From: Cyclobacterium sp. 1_MG-2023
Lineage (GTDB): Bacteria > Bacteroidota > Bacteroidia > Cytophagales > Cyclobacteriaceae
Reading direction: 5' to 3'
DNA: 64,000 nt
Assembly (NCBI RefSeq): GCF_030546805.1
Contig: NZ_JAUOPC010000006.1
Coordinates: forward strand, 62,001-126,000
How positions within the stretch are numbered: position 1 is the first letter of the stretch; the number at the start of each line of letters is the position of its first letter. The translations under genes were made by a program, and so were the position numbers. The notes beneath the pieces were generated by a model. That model saw nothing but the letters and a program-made list of their open reading frames with translations. It ran no database searches and was not told the DNA's origin. This document shows positions 1 through 9,067 of the stretch, one piece after another.

Positions 1-1
1 T

Positions 2-550
2 CGTCGCTTTTGGGTAGAAGAGACCATAAACAGAAAAAGCAATTATTTCACCTATGCCTTTAATAAGTATACTTTCAATGCAGCCTATGCTATAATGACT
101 GACAATCATCAAGGTGAGGACGAGAGTCATTCTCAAGTTGAATTACCGGGAGCCAAAGAACAATTTTGGAAGAAAAAATTGAAAGGGACTGACAAGTTTT
201 ATAAAAACATTACTTATCCGGACGAATACCATAAGCAATTGACAGAAATTGCAGACCATTGTAAAACAGAGGGCATTAAGCTGATTTTTTGGATCCCACC
301 TCTACACAAAGACTACCATGAAGTATTAACAAAGTATGAATTGGAGGAGTTTGAAGCCAAATTTAAAGATGATTTGTTCACCTTAGGTGATGTATTTGAT
401 TTCAATTATGCTTCTCATTTAACAGTTGATGAAAATAACTTTAGAGACCCCGTACATTTTAATGCACAGGTTGCCAGACTAATTGAGAAAGAAATAAGGA
501 GTTATTCCCCCCACCATTCCACGCTTTATAAAAAGAAATGGTTGGATTAA
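2..550 (+). CDS. C-terminal part of an SGNH/DltD-like hydrolase-fold protein (5' end cut by window)
   Basis: The reading frame is open from base 2 to the stop at 548-550, so this is the 3' end of a longer gene. The ATG at 95 is internal, because the codons before it encode protein-like sequence (RRFWVEETINRK and onward). The C-terminal half has a strand pattern (GIKLIFWIPPLHKDY) and a late DPVHFN motif, which resembles the Asp-x-x-His block of SGNH esterases and DltD-type proteins that often accompany MBOAT acyltransferases. The Ser block lies outside the window, so the family call is an inference from the tail. The protein ends in a short basic tail. Confidence 0.6.
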   Translation, partial: RRFWVEETINRKSNYFTYAFNKYTFNAAYAIMTDNHQGEDESHSQVELPGAKEQFWKKKLKGTDKFYKNITYPDEYHKQLTEIADHCKTEGIKLIFWIPPLHKDYHEVLTKYELEEFEAKFKDDLFTLGDVFDFNYASHLTVDENNFRDPVHFNAQVARLIEKEIRSYSPHHSTLYKKKWLD

Positions 551-940
551 CTTGAAAATTTAAGCCACTGGGCAATCCCTATCGATTTTTTGGTGAAATA
601 GAATAAATGGATAAACCTTCTCTATAACCTGAAATACGTTATAGACCTTCTATTACGAATCCTATTGCATAACCGGGTGTAAACCCTCGGAAAAGAGTAT
701 TAATGAGTCCAAAATACTTATAAAAACCAAACCATTTTGCCTATAAAAGCAAGTAGGAACTGCCATTATTTATTGTGAATACATATACCGCCCATCCTTT
801 TTTTGGAAGGAAAATACTGTCTCAATGCCTGAAATTTTCAATATTTAAAAAATTAAGGTAATTTAAGCATTCAATTAATTTTTATGATAAATTGAAGTAC
901 AATACAAGTAGTTAACTTAACGAATACCTAAGCCTAATCC
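551..940. other. 390-bp intergenic region
   Basis: No convincing gene is present. The stretch is AT-rich and holds one copy of a 27-nt dispersed repeat (626-652, annotated separately). It presumably also carries the promoter for the operon starting at 941, but I cannot point to a good TAnnTTTG box. Confidence 0.5.
626..652 (-). repeat. Dispersed 27-nt intergenic repeat, copy 1
   Basis: On the minus strand this reads TAGAAGGTCTATAACG followed by TATTTCAGGTT. It matches copies at 31973-31999 and 58824-58850, about 22 of 27 positions to the latter. The similarity to copy 3 seems to extend upstream, as both have TTCGTAAT before the core. All three copies are intergenic. Confidence 0.5.
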
Positions 941-1921
941 ATGTTAAAATTATTAAAAAGAACTTTATTTTTGGGTTCTATTTCTTCAGTCTTGTTTCTG
1001 GCAAGCGCATATCAATCTATTGAGAACTTTGAACCCTATTCACAAGAAATTCCAGGAACAGGAATCTCCTTTGATATGGTACCTATCCCTGAAGGGAGCT
1101 TCAAGATGGGTAGCAGTGATGGTGCATCAGATGAAGCCCCTATACACGAGGTAAAAATAGATCCGTTTTGGATGGCTTCTCATGAGACCACTTGGGATCT
1201 TTACGAATTATTTTTAGACAAGAGCTTTGAGGCTTCCACAAGTGAAGGTCCCTTGGCACCAGAAATTGATGGTTTAACAAGACCTTCCATTCCCTATTTG
1301 GACATGACTTTCGGAATGGGTAAAGAGCACAAACCGGCGATAGCCATGACTCAATATGGGGCCATTCAGTTCTGCAGGTGGTTGTACCTCAAAACAGGAG
1401 TATTTTTCCGTCTACCTACAGAGGCAGAATGGGAATATGCCGCACGTGCAGGCACCAACACCAAATACTTTTTTGGAGATGACGCGTCTCAATTGGGTGA
1501 ATTTGCCTGGTATAAAGACAACAGCGAAGGTACCACACATGAAATTGGGCAGAAAAAACCAAATCCTTGGGGCTTGTATGACATCTTAGGAAATGTCAAT
1601 GAGTGGACCATGGATCATTATGAAGCCAATGCCTATTCCAAACGTGGTGCAAAAGCAGATAATCCAACCACCTTGTCTGAAGAACTTTACCCTAAAGTAA
1701 TAAGAGGTGGAAGCTATGATGACAGCCCGGAGGAAATGACCAGCAGCAAGCGGGCAGCAAGTACTCCTGAATGGAAAAGAATAGACCCACAAATTCCCAA
1801 AAGCCAGTGGTGGTTTCCCGAAGCCCCTTTCTTAGGAATGAGGATTATCAGACCTCTGACACCACCTAGCAAAGAATATATTGAAAAATACTATGGCACC
1901 GAGCCAATGGAAGATTACTAA
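941..1921 (+). CDS. Exported FGE-sulfatase-fold (SUMF1-like) protein without the catalytic cysteines
   Basis: A 326-residue protein with an N-terminal hydrophobic signal (residues 8-24). The formylglycine-generating-enzyme fold is clear: MVPIPEGSFKMGS near residue 45, RLPTEAEWEYAARAGT near 160, WGLYDILGNVNEW near 210, VIRGGSY near 255 and GMRIIRP near 300. Catalytic FGEs have a Cys pair in the RGGS region, but here RGGSYDDSPEEMTSSKRAAS has none. Sulfatase activation is therefore unlikely, and a structural or carbohydrate-related role is more plausible. It is the first gene of a three-gene operon; the next gene starts 17 bp downstream and encodes an exported sugar oxidoreductase. Confidence 0.85.
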   Translation: MLKLLKRTLFLGSISSVLFLASAYQSIENFEPYSQEIPGTGISFDMVPIPEGSFKMGSSDGASDEAPIHEVKIDPFWMASHETTWDLYELFLDKSFEASTSEGPLAPEIDGLTRPSIPYLDMTFGMGKEHKPAIAMTQYGAIQFCRWLYLKTGVFFRLPTEAEWEYAARAGTNTKYFFGDDASQLGEFAWYKDNSEGTTHEIGQKKPNPWGLYDILGNVNEWTMDHYEANAYSKRGAKADNPTTLSEELYPKVIRGGSYDDSPEEMTSSKRAASTPEWKRIDPQIPKSQWWFPEAPFLGMRIIRPLTPPSKEYIEKYYGTEPMEDY

Positions 1922-1938
1922 TATAAACTCAATAAATA

Positions 1939-3258
1939 ATGAAAGAAAATAATAGTAATGAAAGAAGGAGTTTTATCAAAACTTCTGCTTTAATAACCGG
2001 AGGAGCAATGCTAAGCCCTTTCACTTTACCAGGCGCTTATGCCGCCGGAGATGATGCAATAAAAATTGCAGTTATTGGATGTGGTGGTAGAGGTACAGGA
2101 GCAGTTTTTCAGGCATTTGAAACTGGACAAAACATCAAACTTGTGGCGATGGCTGATGCCTTCAGGGATCGTTTGGATCAAAGTCATGAGCGTATTCTAA
2201 AAAAATATGGCAAGGATAAAGTAGTTGTCCCGGAAGAGAAGAAATTTGTAGGCTTTGATGGTTACAAACAGGCAATGAAAGATGCGGATGTTGTAATCAT
2301 TGCAACTCCTCCGGGCTTTAGACCTGATCATTTTGAAGAGGCTGTGCGTCTTGAAAAACAAATTTTTATGGAAAAACCTGTGGCTACTGATGCTGTGGGC
2401 ATCCGTAGGATATTAGCAGCTGCTAAAACTGCCAAAGCCAAAAAATTAAATGTGGTAGTTGGGCTTCAAAGACATTATCAAGACAATTATATCCAAACCA
2501 TTGACAGAATTCACAATGGCCAAATCGGTGATATCATTGGTGGCCAAGTATTCTGGAATGACGGTGGTGTGTGGGTAAGAGAACGTCAGCCGGGACAGAC
2601 AGAAATGGAATACCAAATGAGAAACTGGTACTATTTCAATTGGCTATGTGGAGATCACATCACAGAACAGCATGTGCATAACCTTGATGTCGCCAACTGG
2701 GTGAAAAATAGCTACCCAATTAAAGCCGAAGGAACCGGAGGAAGAACCGTAAGAAGAGGCAAAGAAAATGGGGAAATTTTTGACCACCATGTGGTGCTTT
2801 TTACCTATGAAGATGGTACCGTTATCCATAGTGAATGTCGTCATTTCCCTGGCGCTCACAACCGAGTTGACGAAAGCTTCCAAGGAACAAAAGGTAAGGC
2901 CTATATGAATGCAGGACATGTTGGTAAACTAACGGATTTAAAAGGAAATAGCCTTTATGACCATGATGGTGCAGGCAATGCCAACCCATACCAAGTGGAG
3001 CATGACAAGTTATTTGATGCGGTAGTGAAAGGAGAATACAAATTTGCTGATGCTGAAAATGCTGCAAAAAGTACAATGACCTCCATCTTGGGACGTTATG
3101 CCACTTACTCCGGCAAACCTGTTACCTGGGAAGAAGGCATCAACTCTAACATAAACCTAAAACCTGAAACGCTGGCTTGGGATGCAATGCCTAAAGTAGT
3201 TCCAAACGAAGATGGATTTTATCCTCATGCTATTCCAGGTCAAACCAAAGTAATATAA
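1939..3258 (+). CDS. Exported Gfo/Idh/MocA-family oxidoreductase
   Basis: A 439-residue NAD(P)-dependent oxidoreductase. A Tat-like signal (ERRSFIKTSA, residues 8-17, then a hydrophobic stretch ending at AYA) directs it to the periplasm. The Rossmann motif is AVIGCGGRGTGA near residue 45, and the family motif EKPVA lies near 145. The HNLDVANW segment supplies the conserved substrate-site residues. Length and Tat export match the large Bacteroidota and Planctomycetota subfamily that acts on sugars. Only 3 bp separate it from the isomerase-like gene downstream, so the two probably work on the same sugar. The substrate cannot be told from sequence. Confidence 0.9.
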   Translation: MKENNSNERRSFIKTSALITGGAMLSPFTLPGAYAAGDDAIKIAVIGCGGRGTGAVFQAFETGQNIKLVAMADAFRDRLDQSHERILKKYGKDKVVVPEEKKFVGFDGYKQAMKDADVVIIATPPGFRPDHFEEAVRLEKQIFMEKPVATDAVGIRRILAAAKTAKAKKLNVVVGLQRHYQDNYIQTIDRIHNGQIGDIIGGQVFWNDGGVWVRERQPGQTEMEYQMRNWYYFNWLCGDHITEQHVHNLDVANWVKNSYPIKAEGTGGRTVRRGKENGEIFDHHVVLFTYEDGTVIHSECRHFPGAHNRVDESFQGTKGKAYMNAGHVGKLTDLKGNSLYDHDGAGNANPYQVEHDKLFDAVVKGEYKFADAENAAKSTMTSILGRYATYSGKPVTWEEGINSNINLKPETLAWDAMPKVVPNEDGFYPHAIPGQTKVI

Positions 3259-3261
3259 GCC

Positions 3262-4182
3262 ATGGAAAGAAGAAAATTCATTCGAAACGTATCCTTAGGA
3301 ACAGCCGCAGCAGGAATGGTGGGTGTAGGCACTAACCAAAAGGCTCAAGCTGCTTCTATAAAGGCAGACGCCACATTTAATTTAGACTATGCCCCTCACT
3401 TTGGAATGTTTAAAAATCTGGCAGGAGATGACCTGCTAGACCAAATAACCTATATGCATGAGCGAGGCTTTAGAAGCCTTGAAGACAATGGCATGATGAA
3501 AAGAACGCCTGCCATGCAGGAAAAAATTGGCAATCATCTGGCAAAATTGGGCATGACCATGGGAGTCTTTGTCTTGGATAAGGGTGGAAATGGTGCCAAT
3601 ACACTGGCTGCAGGTAAGCAGGAACATGTAGATGTTTTTCTTGAAGGCTGTAAAAAGGCCGTAGAAGTAGCCAAAAGAGTCAATGCAAAATGGACAACAG
3701 TGGTTCCTGGAAATTACCAAAGGAATTTACCCCTAGACATCCAAAACGCCAATGTCATAGAAGCGCTTAGAAAAGGTGCTGAAATCCTAGAACCTCATGG
3801 CTTAACGATGGTGCTTGAGCCTCTAAGTGACAATCCTGACCTCTACCTAAGGTACTCCCCACAAACTTATCTTGTGTGTAAAGGAGTAGATAGTCCTAGC
3901 TGTAAGATCTTATATGATATTTACCATCAGCAAAAAAACGAAGGACATCTGATTACCTTAATGGAAATGTGTTGGGATGAAATTGCCTATATCCAAATAG
4001 GAGATAATCCGGGCAGAAAAGAGCCCGGTACCGGAGAAATCAATTTCGAAAATGTCTTCAAATACATTTACGAGAAAGGATACAAAGGTGTTTGTGGTAT
4101 GGAACACGGGAATTTTGGCTCAGGAAAAGAGGGCGAAGAAGCTGTAATCCAAGCCTACAGAAAAGCAGACAGCTTTCTATAA
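3262..4182 (+). CDS. Exported TIM-barrel protein, hydroxypyruvate-isomerase-like
   Basis: A 306-residue protein with a Tat-like start (ERRKFIRNVS) and an Ala-rich hydrophobic segment ending near QAQAA. The body is an AP-endonuclease-2/xylose-isomerase-like barrel. MVLEPLSD near residue 185, ILYDIYHQQ near 215, IQIGDNPGRKEPGTGEINF near 245 and MEHGN near 280 are the metal-site segments typical of hydroxypyruvate isomerase relatives. It is the last gene of the operon and is followed by a strong terminator. It probably interconverts a sugar acid or keto sugar with the upstream oxidoreductase; this is inferred from context. Confidence 0.85.
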   Translation: MERRKFIRNVSLGTAAAGMVGVGTNQKAQAASIKADATFNLDYAPHFGMFKNLAGDDLLDQITYMHERGFRSLEDNGMMKRTPAMQEKIGNHLAKLGMTMGVFVLDKGGNGANTLAAGKQEHVDVFLEGCKKAVEVAKRVNAKWTTVVPGNYQRNLPLDIQNANVIEALRKGAEILEPHGLTMVLEPLSDNPDLYLRYSPQTYLVCKGVDSPSCKILYDIYHQQKNEGHLITLMEMCWDEIAYIQIGDNPGRKEPGTGEINFENVFKYIYEKGYKGVCGMEHGNFGSGKEGEEAVIQAYRKADSFL

Positions 4183-4201
4183 GCCTTATAAATTGAATGG
4201 A

Positions 4202-4236
4202 AAAAGGGCAGGTATTGATTATACCTGCCCTTTTTT
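4202..4236. terminator. Bidirectional intrinsic terminator
   Basis: AAAAGGGCAGGTAT, loop TGATT, then ATACCTGCCCTTTT form a perfect 14-bp stem, with an A tract on the left and a T tract on the right. It lies between the convergent genes ending at 4182 (plus) and 4261 (minus) and can serve both. Confidence 0.9.
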
Positions 4237-4260
4237 ATTTTATCATAAAGTATTGGGTTA

Positions 4261-4734
4261 CTAGGCCAAATACCCTTTACGTTTCAATATTGTTTCTACA
4301 AATTTAACCTCATTCTGGGTATTGAAAATCTTGAAAGGGAGATGAATAAACTGTGCTTTCGACAATACAAGAATATAAGCATCATCTTTAATTTGAGCAT
4401 CTTTTACCATTTCCCATTTGATTGGCATTCCTTGTTTGCTATTGATTTTCATCAGGATCTGCCGACTATCAATTTCATAAGAAAGCTTTTCAAACATGAC
4501 CTTGTTCTGCTCCATTTGTGTAACGCCCGCAAATTGTATTACCCAAAATAGCCAATACAAAACATAGGCCAAGATAGCCATACTTATCCACCACCAAGAA
4601 GGGATCCAAAAGTAGCCACAAGCGATGGCAATAGCGATCAAAACTACCCACCATTGCTCCTTTAAAATATTCATCAACCCTTGTTTGATATAGGTCCCTG
4701 TTTCCAGTTTATATTTCTTTGTCTTTACGATCAT
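4261..4734 (-). CDS. YcxB-like membrane protein
   Basis: A 157-residue protein with two adjacent membrane helices (about residues 28-43 and 47-66, rich in W and I). A soluble C-terminal domain follows (YEIDSRQILMKINSKQGMPIKWEMVKDAQ, then YILVLSKAQFIHLPFKIF) matching the YcxB-like C-terminal family in layout and sequence style. No enzymatic motif is seen and the function is unknown. It stands alone, convergent with the sugar operon. Confidence 0.7.
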   Translation of the reverse strand: MIVKTKKYKLETGTYIKQGLMNILKEQWWVVLIAIAIACGYFWIPSWWWISMAILAYVLYWLFWVIQFAGVTQMEQNKVMFEKLSYEIDSRQILMKINSKQGMPIKWEMVKDAQIKDDAYILVLSKAQFIHLPFKIFNTQNEVKFVETILKRKGYLA

Positions 4735-5147
4735 TTTAAAATATTCATTTTGCTGGGCAAATATCTTACCTTATCTATTAGATAGCAAGTTTATTGGGTA
4801 TCCCTTTTCACTTTTTTACACTTTTTCGATTCAATTCTATTGGTCTAAGTAGCCATGCACTTACTTTTATCAATTTCTATTCAAAGAGTAGAATATTAGA
4901 TAGGCAATGCCAATGCAAAATTCAATAATGATTTATGTGATTCCATGTAAACCCCTACCCTACACATAATATCAAAATCACCCAACTCAGGAACTATTGT
5001 CTTGGGCATTCTAAAGAAACAAAAGCCTTGACCACCACTTTCTACAAATATAGCGATCCATTGCTCCAATAAATCTTGAATCAATCAACTGGATGGCATG
5101 TTGATATATTCAAATTATTATTGTAACTTAAACATCAAACGTTCAAT
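4735..5147. other. 413-bp intergenic region
   Basis: No gene that I can support. A 62-codon minus-strand frame (4896-5084) has no recognisable features. The divergent promoters of the flanking genes should lie here, but no clear TAnnTTTG box was found. Confidence 0.4.
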
Positions 5148-5372
5148 ATGATGAATAGCCTGGTGATAGATTTGATTTTATGTGGCATAGCCTACGTAGT
5201 ATTGATTTACTTCGTGGCCACGCTTACTAAGTCAAAAATTCAACGAAACAGGAAAAATAATGATGATGATGGGGATGGAGGTGTAGAAACCAACACGCCA
5301 CCTGTTATTGATTTACCCCCGGGCATCATTTGGCCTTCCGATGAGAAGGATAAAACACCGGTTCATTATTAA
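5148..5372 (+). CDS. Small single-pass membrane protein, unknown function
   Basis: A 74-residue protein with one N-terminal helix (residues 5-27, LVIDLILCGIAYVVLIYFVA). A basic stop-transfer (KSKIQRNRK), an acidic DDDGDGG linker and the Pro-rich ending PPVIDLPPGIIWPSDE follow. The PPVIDLPPGI tail looks conserved in style with small proteins of related bacteria, which supports a real gene; this is recollection and not a search. It lies just before the convergent fur-like gene, separated by 1 bp. No function can be assigned. Confidence 0.6.
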   Translation: MMNSLVIDLILCGIAYVVLIYFVATLTKSKIQRNRKNNDDDGDGGVETNTPPVIDLPPGIIWPSDEKDKTPVHY

Positions 5373-5373
5373 T

Positions 5374-5790
5374 TTATTTGCACTTATTACAAGTCCCTTG
5401 AATTAGGAGACTCATTTCTTTGGGATTGTACCCCTTAGGCAAGGAGATTTTAGGCAAGGAAATATCTTCCAAACAACTCGTATTCCCACATTTTTCACAC
5501 TTGAAATGGACATGCTCATGGTCATGATGTGCTTCATCCGTGCCATGGTTGCACAAGGCATATTTTGCCGCACCGGTATAGTCCAAGACCTTGTGTACAA
5601 GGTCGTTTTCTAAAAAGGTTTTTAGCGTTCTATAAATGGTAACCCTATCAAAATTATCCTTTAACGCCTCTTCGAGATCAGCGTGAGACAAAGCAATCTT
5701 TCTAACTAGAAATGTATTGAGCACCTCTCTTCTACAGCTCGTTACCCTTAGTTTATTGTCTTTTAATATTTCAGCCGTTTTATTAGCCAT
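5374..5790 (-). CDS. Fur-family metal-dependent transcriptional repressor
   Basis: The start was set at the ATG at 5790 (MANKTAEILKDN). The frame extends to 5841 only through a TTG codon and adds 17 residues unlike the family. The resulting 138 residues contain the winged helix (RVTSCRREVLNTF, then SHADLEEALKDNFDRVTIYRTLKTFLENDLVHK). The metal-binding segment HHDHEHVHFKCEKCG has the regulatory His cluster and the first CxxC; a second (CNKC) closes the protein, giving the structural zinc site. It could be a Fur, Zur or PerR type; the sequence does not decide. No obvious target operon is adjacent. Confidence 0.88.
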   Translation of the reverse strand: MANKTAEILKDNKLRVTSCRREVLNTFLVRKIALSHADLEEALKDNFDRVTIYRTLKTFLENDLVHKVLDYTGAAKYALCNHGTDEAHHDHEHVHFKCEKCGNTSCLEDISLPKISLPKGYNPKEMSLLIQGTCNKCK

Positions 5791-5847
5791 AAGATTTATT
5801 TTGGTAGCTGCTAATATCCAACTGTTATTAGTATTTTCCAACTAATT

Positions 5848-5883
5848 CATGGGAAGAAAGCGCTTTATACCTTTCTTCCCATG
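5848..5883. terminator. Strong hairpin between symporter and fur-like genes
   Basis: CATGGGAAGAAAG and CTTTCTTCCCATG form a perfect 13-bp inverted repeat with a 10-nt loop. It lies downstream of the minus-strand symporter gene and upstream of the fur-like gene, so it probably ends the symporter transcript. No clear U tract follows on either strand, so a regulatory palindrome is an alternative. Confidence 0.55.
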
Positions 5884-5909
5884 ATCTCAATTTATAATAG
5901 CAATACGAT

Positions 5910-7685
5910 TTATTTCATTTTTTTCCAGCCTTTAAACACAAGTACACCACCTGCAATCGCTATCACAGAAGCTATTATAGCAGGCAATACTTCTCCATAA
6001 ATCCAGAAACCTACACCAAATAAGGCTGCATAAACCATAATTGAAGCGATTAACATCAAACCAATCTCCATAGGCAACTGACCAAATTCTTCCTTTACAT
6101 CAGGGTATTTGGCCAATAGTTTTTTCCAGCCATGGGATGCAGGCCTAACCTTCTTGTAGAAGGCAAGCAATACTTCATCATCCTCAGGTTTGGTCAGTAA
6201 GGTAACTGCCACCCAAGTAATGGTGGTAATGGAAACACCCAATAGTAATTTAAGGTAGGCCATATCTTCCGGAATCGGATAAAAGCCCAATTTATTATGA
6301 ATGGATTCAAAATAGATGGCTACAATAAAGGAAACAATCATCGCAGAAATCTCAGTATAGGCATTGATCCTCCACCAAAACCACCTAAGAATAAATATCA
6401 ATCCTGTACCTGCTCCAATTTGTAGCAAGATATTAAAGGCTTCTAAGGCATTGGAAAGCACCGTTGCCAATAGTGCAGCAAGTACCATTAAACCTACCGT
6501 TGAAATTCTACCTACTGCTACCAATTCTTTATCTGTAGCATCCGGCTTAACAAACCTGGAATAAAAATCATTTACAACATAAGAAGAACCCCAATTAAGA
6601 TGGGTAGAAAGTGTAGACATTACAGCTGCAATAAGCGAAGCAAGAACAATTCCTATAAGTCCTTTTGGAAGGAAGGTAAGCATGGCAGAATAAGCCAAAT
6701 CATCTCCCAATTTACTTTCTTCAATATTAGGGAAGGCTGCTTGCATGTCACTCAACTGAGGAAATAAAATAAGCGAAGCCAATGCAATAATTATCCAAGG
6801 CCATGGACGAATGGCATAATGGGTAACATTAAATAACAATGTGGCACCAATGGCATTCTTTTCATCTTTGGCAGACAACATCCTTTGCGCGATGTATCCT
6901 CCACCTCCCGGCTCAGCTCCAGGGTACCATGTGGCCCACCACTGAATAGCCAAAGGCATAATGAATAGAGGGATAAGTAAATTCCAATCGCTAAAATCAG
7001 GTATGATATTCAACTTATCTGATACATTCGGGTGGGTAAGCAAAGCATCCAAGCTTCCGATTTCCGGTAAGCTTACAATATATATAGCTGCGCCAAAGGC
7101 TCCGGCCATGGCAATGAAAAATTGAAAAAAGTCTGTAAGCAATACCCCTTTCAAACCTCCCAATGAACTATAAAATACCGTTACAACTGATACAATTAGA
7201 AGAGTCTCCCATGAACTAAGACCAAGCATAACCCCAAAGATCTTAATAGCTGCCAAAGAAACTGTGGCCATGATTACAACATTGAAAAAGACACCCAAGT
7301 ACAAGGCTCGGAATGCCCTTAAAAATGCAGCACCTTTCCCACCATACCTCAATTCATAAAATTCCAGATCGGTGGTTACCTCCGACCGTCTCCAAAGTTT
7401 GGCATAGACAAATACTGTTAACATCCCAGTCAACAAGAAAGCCCACCAAACCCAGTTGCCGGAAACGCCATTTTTTCTTACAATATCTGTTACTAAGTTT
7501 GGCGTATCTGCAGAAAAAGTGGTGGCAACCATACTGACACCCAAAAGCCACCATGGCATGTTTCTTCCAGAAAGGAAGAATTCTTTAGCGTTCTTACCTG
7601 CTGTTTTAGAGGCAAATACCCCTATTAACATGGAGATAACAAAAAATGAAATAATTATTGCCCAATCAAGGATTGAAATATTCAT
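5910..7685 (-). CDS. Sodium:solute symporter (SSS family)
   Basis: A 591-residue integral membrane protein with about 13-14 hydrophobic helices. The N-terminal region (GKNAKEFFLSGRNMPWWLLGVSMVATTFSADTP) is the SSS family signature around helices 1-2, including the Ser/Thr residues that bind sodium. WYPGAEPGGGGYIAQRML near residue 255 is typical of the Bacteroidota subgroup. The C-terminal part has a soluble loop (EDDEVLLAFYKKVRP) and further helices. It is transcribed divergently from an NahK-like sugar kinase, so a sugar or amino-sugar substrate is possible, but this is inference from one neighbour. Confidence 0.9.
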   Translation of the reverse strand: MNISILDWAIIISFFVISMLIGVFASKTAGKNAKEFFLSGRNMPWWLLGVSMVATTFSADTPNLVTDIVRKNGVSGNWVWWAFLLTGMLTVFVYAKLWRRSEVTTDLEFYELRYGGKGAAFLRAFRALYLGVFFNVVIMATVSLAAIKIFGVMLGLSSWETLLIVSVVTVFYSSLGGLKGVLLTDFFQFFIAMAGAFGAAIYIVSLPEIGSLDALLTHPNVSDKLNIIPDFSDWNLLIPLFIMPLAIQWWATWYPGAEPGGGGYIAQRMLSAKDEKNAIGATLLFNVTHYAIRPWPWIIIALASLILFPQLSDMQAAFPNIEESKLGDDLAYSAMLTFLPKGLIGIVLASLIAAVMSTLSTHLNWGSSYVVNDFYSRFVKPDATDKELVAVGRISTVGLMVLAALLATVLSNALEAFNILLQIGAGTGLIFILRWFWWRINAYTEISAMIVSFIVAIYFESIHNKLGFYPIPEDMAYLKLLLGVSITTITWVAVTLLTKPEDDEVLLAFYKKVRPASHGWKKLLAKYPDVKEEFGQLPMEIGLMLIASIMVYAALFGVGFWIYGEVLPAIIASVIAIAGGVLVFKGWKKMK

Positions 7686-7978
7686 GGTGACTTATTTATG
7701 GTATGTTTTTTCTACAAATGATGATGAAGTAATAATTTATATCTCCCAAGTAAGAAGAAAATTTTTCTAAATAAATAAAACTTTTTCAATTATTTTAATT
7801 AATTCCTTTAAATATTTGTGGAACTAAGCCGGAACACACATTTAAAGTGTTTGCATTGCCTTCAAAAGTAAATATAAACTCTTTCAATAACATATATTTA
7901 AAAGTATCGTAAATTTACTATTTGAAAATGCCAAAAGTGTCAAAATAATTAACCTTATAGGTTTTTTGAATTACAACT

Positions 7979-9049
7979 ATGAAAGAAACAATATTAGATG
8001 CCTTAAAATCTGCTTACGCATTAGACGAAGGCCAAATGGTAGCCAATAGATTCGGTTCGGGTCACATTCATAAGACTTATAAAGTGGATGGGCCCAACAA
8101 ATCCTATATATTACAAGAATTTAACGACACAGTTTTTAAGTACCCTGAGCGAATCTCAAATAATCTCGGATATCTCTTGGACAACTTTGACCCCGCTAAG
8201 CTCCCTTTTGTTTTGCCCTTACCTATTCCTAACCGCAAAGGCGAACTATTCACAACATTAGACGGTGGACAATACCGTCTTTTCCCCTTCGTTACCGGAC
8301 TAACCAGAGATGACATTGAAGAAAAAGAACAAGCTGAAATTGCTGCGGAAGCTTTTGCTTACTTTGTCAAAATATTTTCAAAAACAGACCCCGGCAAACT
8401 CCAAGATACCATACAAGATTTCCATAACCTGGAATGGAGGTATGAACAATTTGATCAAGCCTTAAAAAATCCTGCCATTAAAATCGACAAGGAAACAGAG
8501 GAGATGATCGCCTATTATGAGACCCAAAAGGAGTTATTGAAGCAGTTTAGAATTTACCGTGATCAGCTACCACTTAGGGCTACGCATAATGACACCAAAA
8601 TCAATAACCTGATCTTTAGTGAAGACCTAAAGAAGGTCAATGCTGTAATCGACCTGGACACCATCATGGCCGGCTTTGTATTTTATGATTTTGGGGATCT
8701 TGCCCGAACAGTGGCTTGTACCAGAGATGAGTCCTCCTTAGATTGGGGAAACATTCATATTGACATGGTTAAATATGAAGGCTTATTGGAAGGCTTTTAT
8801 ACCATATTGGCAGGACAGATCACTGAAAAAGAAATGGAATCAATTCCTTTTGGTGCAGAAATGATGACCCTTATCATGGGACTGCGCTTTTTAACGGATC
8901 ATTTGATGGGCAATGTGTATTATCAAATAGAATATAAAGAACAAAATCTTCACCGGTCCAAAAACCAAGCGGAGTTGTTAACTGCATTTATCGGAAAAAG
9001 GCCGGAAATCAAAGCCCTTGAATCCCGACTGAAAGAAAAGTATCTGTGA
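7979..9049 (+). CDS. NahK-like sugar kinase (APH/phosphotransferase family)
   Basis: A 356-residue kinase with the aminoglycoside-phosphotransferase fold. An N-terminal lobe (FGSGHIHKTYKV, YILQEFN) is followed by the catalytic loop ATHNDTKINNLIF near residue 200 and the metal-binding VIDLDTIMAG near 225. THNDTK...NN plus IDLDT is characteristic of N-acetylhexosamine 1-kinases and close relatives rather than antibiotic kinases. It would phosphorylate C1 of an amino sugar for salvage. The substrate remains an inference. The divergent symporter could supply the sugar. The gene is 18 bp from recG but in a different functional class. Confidence 0.75.
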   Translation: MKETILDALKSAYALDEGQMVANRFGSGHIHKTYKVDGPNKSYILQEFNDTVFKYPERISNNLGYLLDNFDPAKLPFVLPLPIPNRKGELFTTLDGGQYRLFPFVTGLTRDDIEEKEQAEIAAEAFAYFVKIFSKTDPGKLQDTIQDFHNLEWRYEQFDQALKNPAIKIDKETEEMIAYYETQKELLKQFRIYRDQLPLRATHNDTKINNLIFSEDLKKVNAVIDLDTIMAGFVFYDFGDLARTVACTRDESSLDWGNIHIDMVKYEGLLEGFYTILAGQITEKEMESIPFGAEMMTLIMGLRFLTDHLMGNVYYQIEYKEQNLHRSKNQAELLTAFIGKRPEIKALESRLKEKYL

Positions 9050-9067
9050 AATATTAATTAGTTAGAT

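Noticed and set aside
4896-5084. 62-codon minus-strand frame in an intergenic gap
   Set aside because: No recognisable motif, signal or context; short enough to arise by chance.
5791-5841. N-terminal extension of the Fur-family protein from a TTG codon
   Set aside because: The added 17 residues do not resemble the family, and a good ATG lies at 5790.
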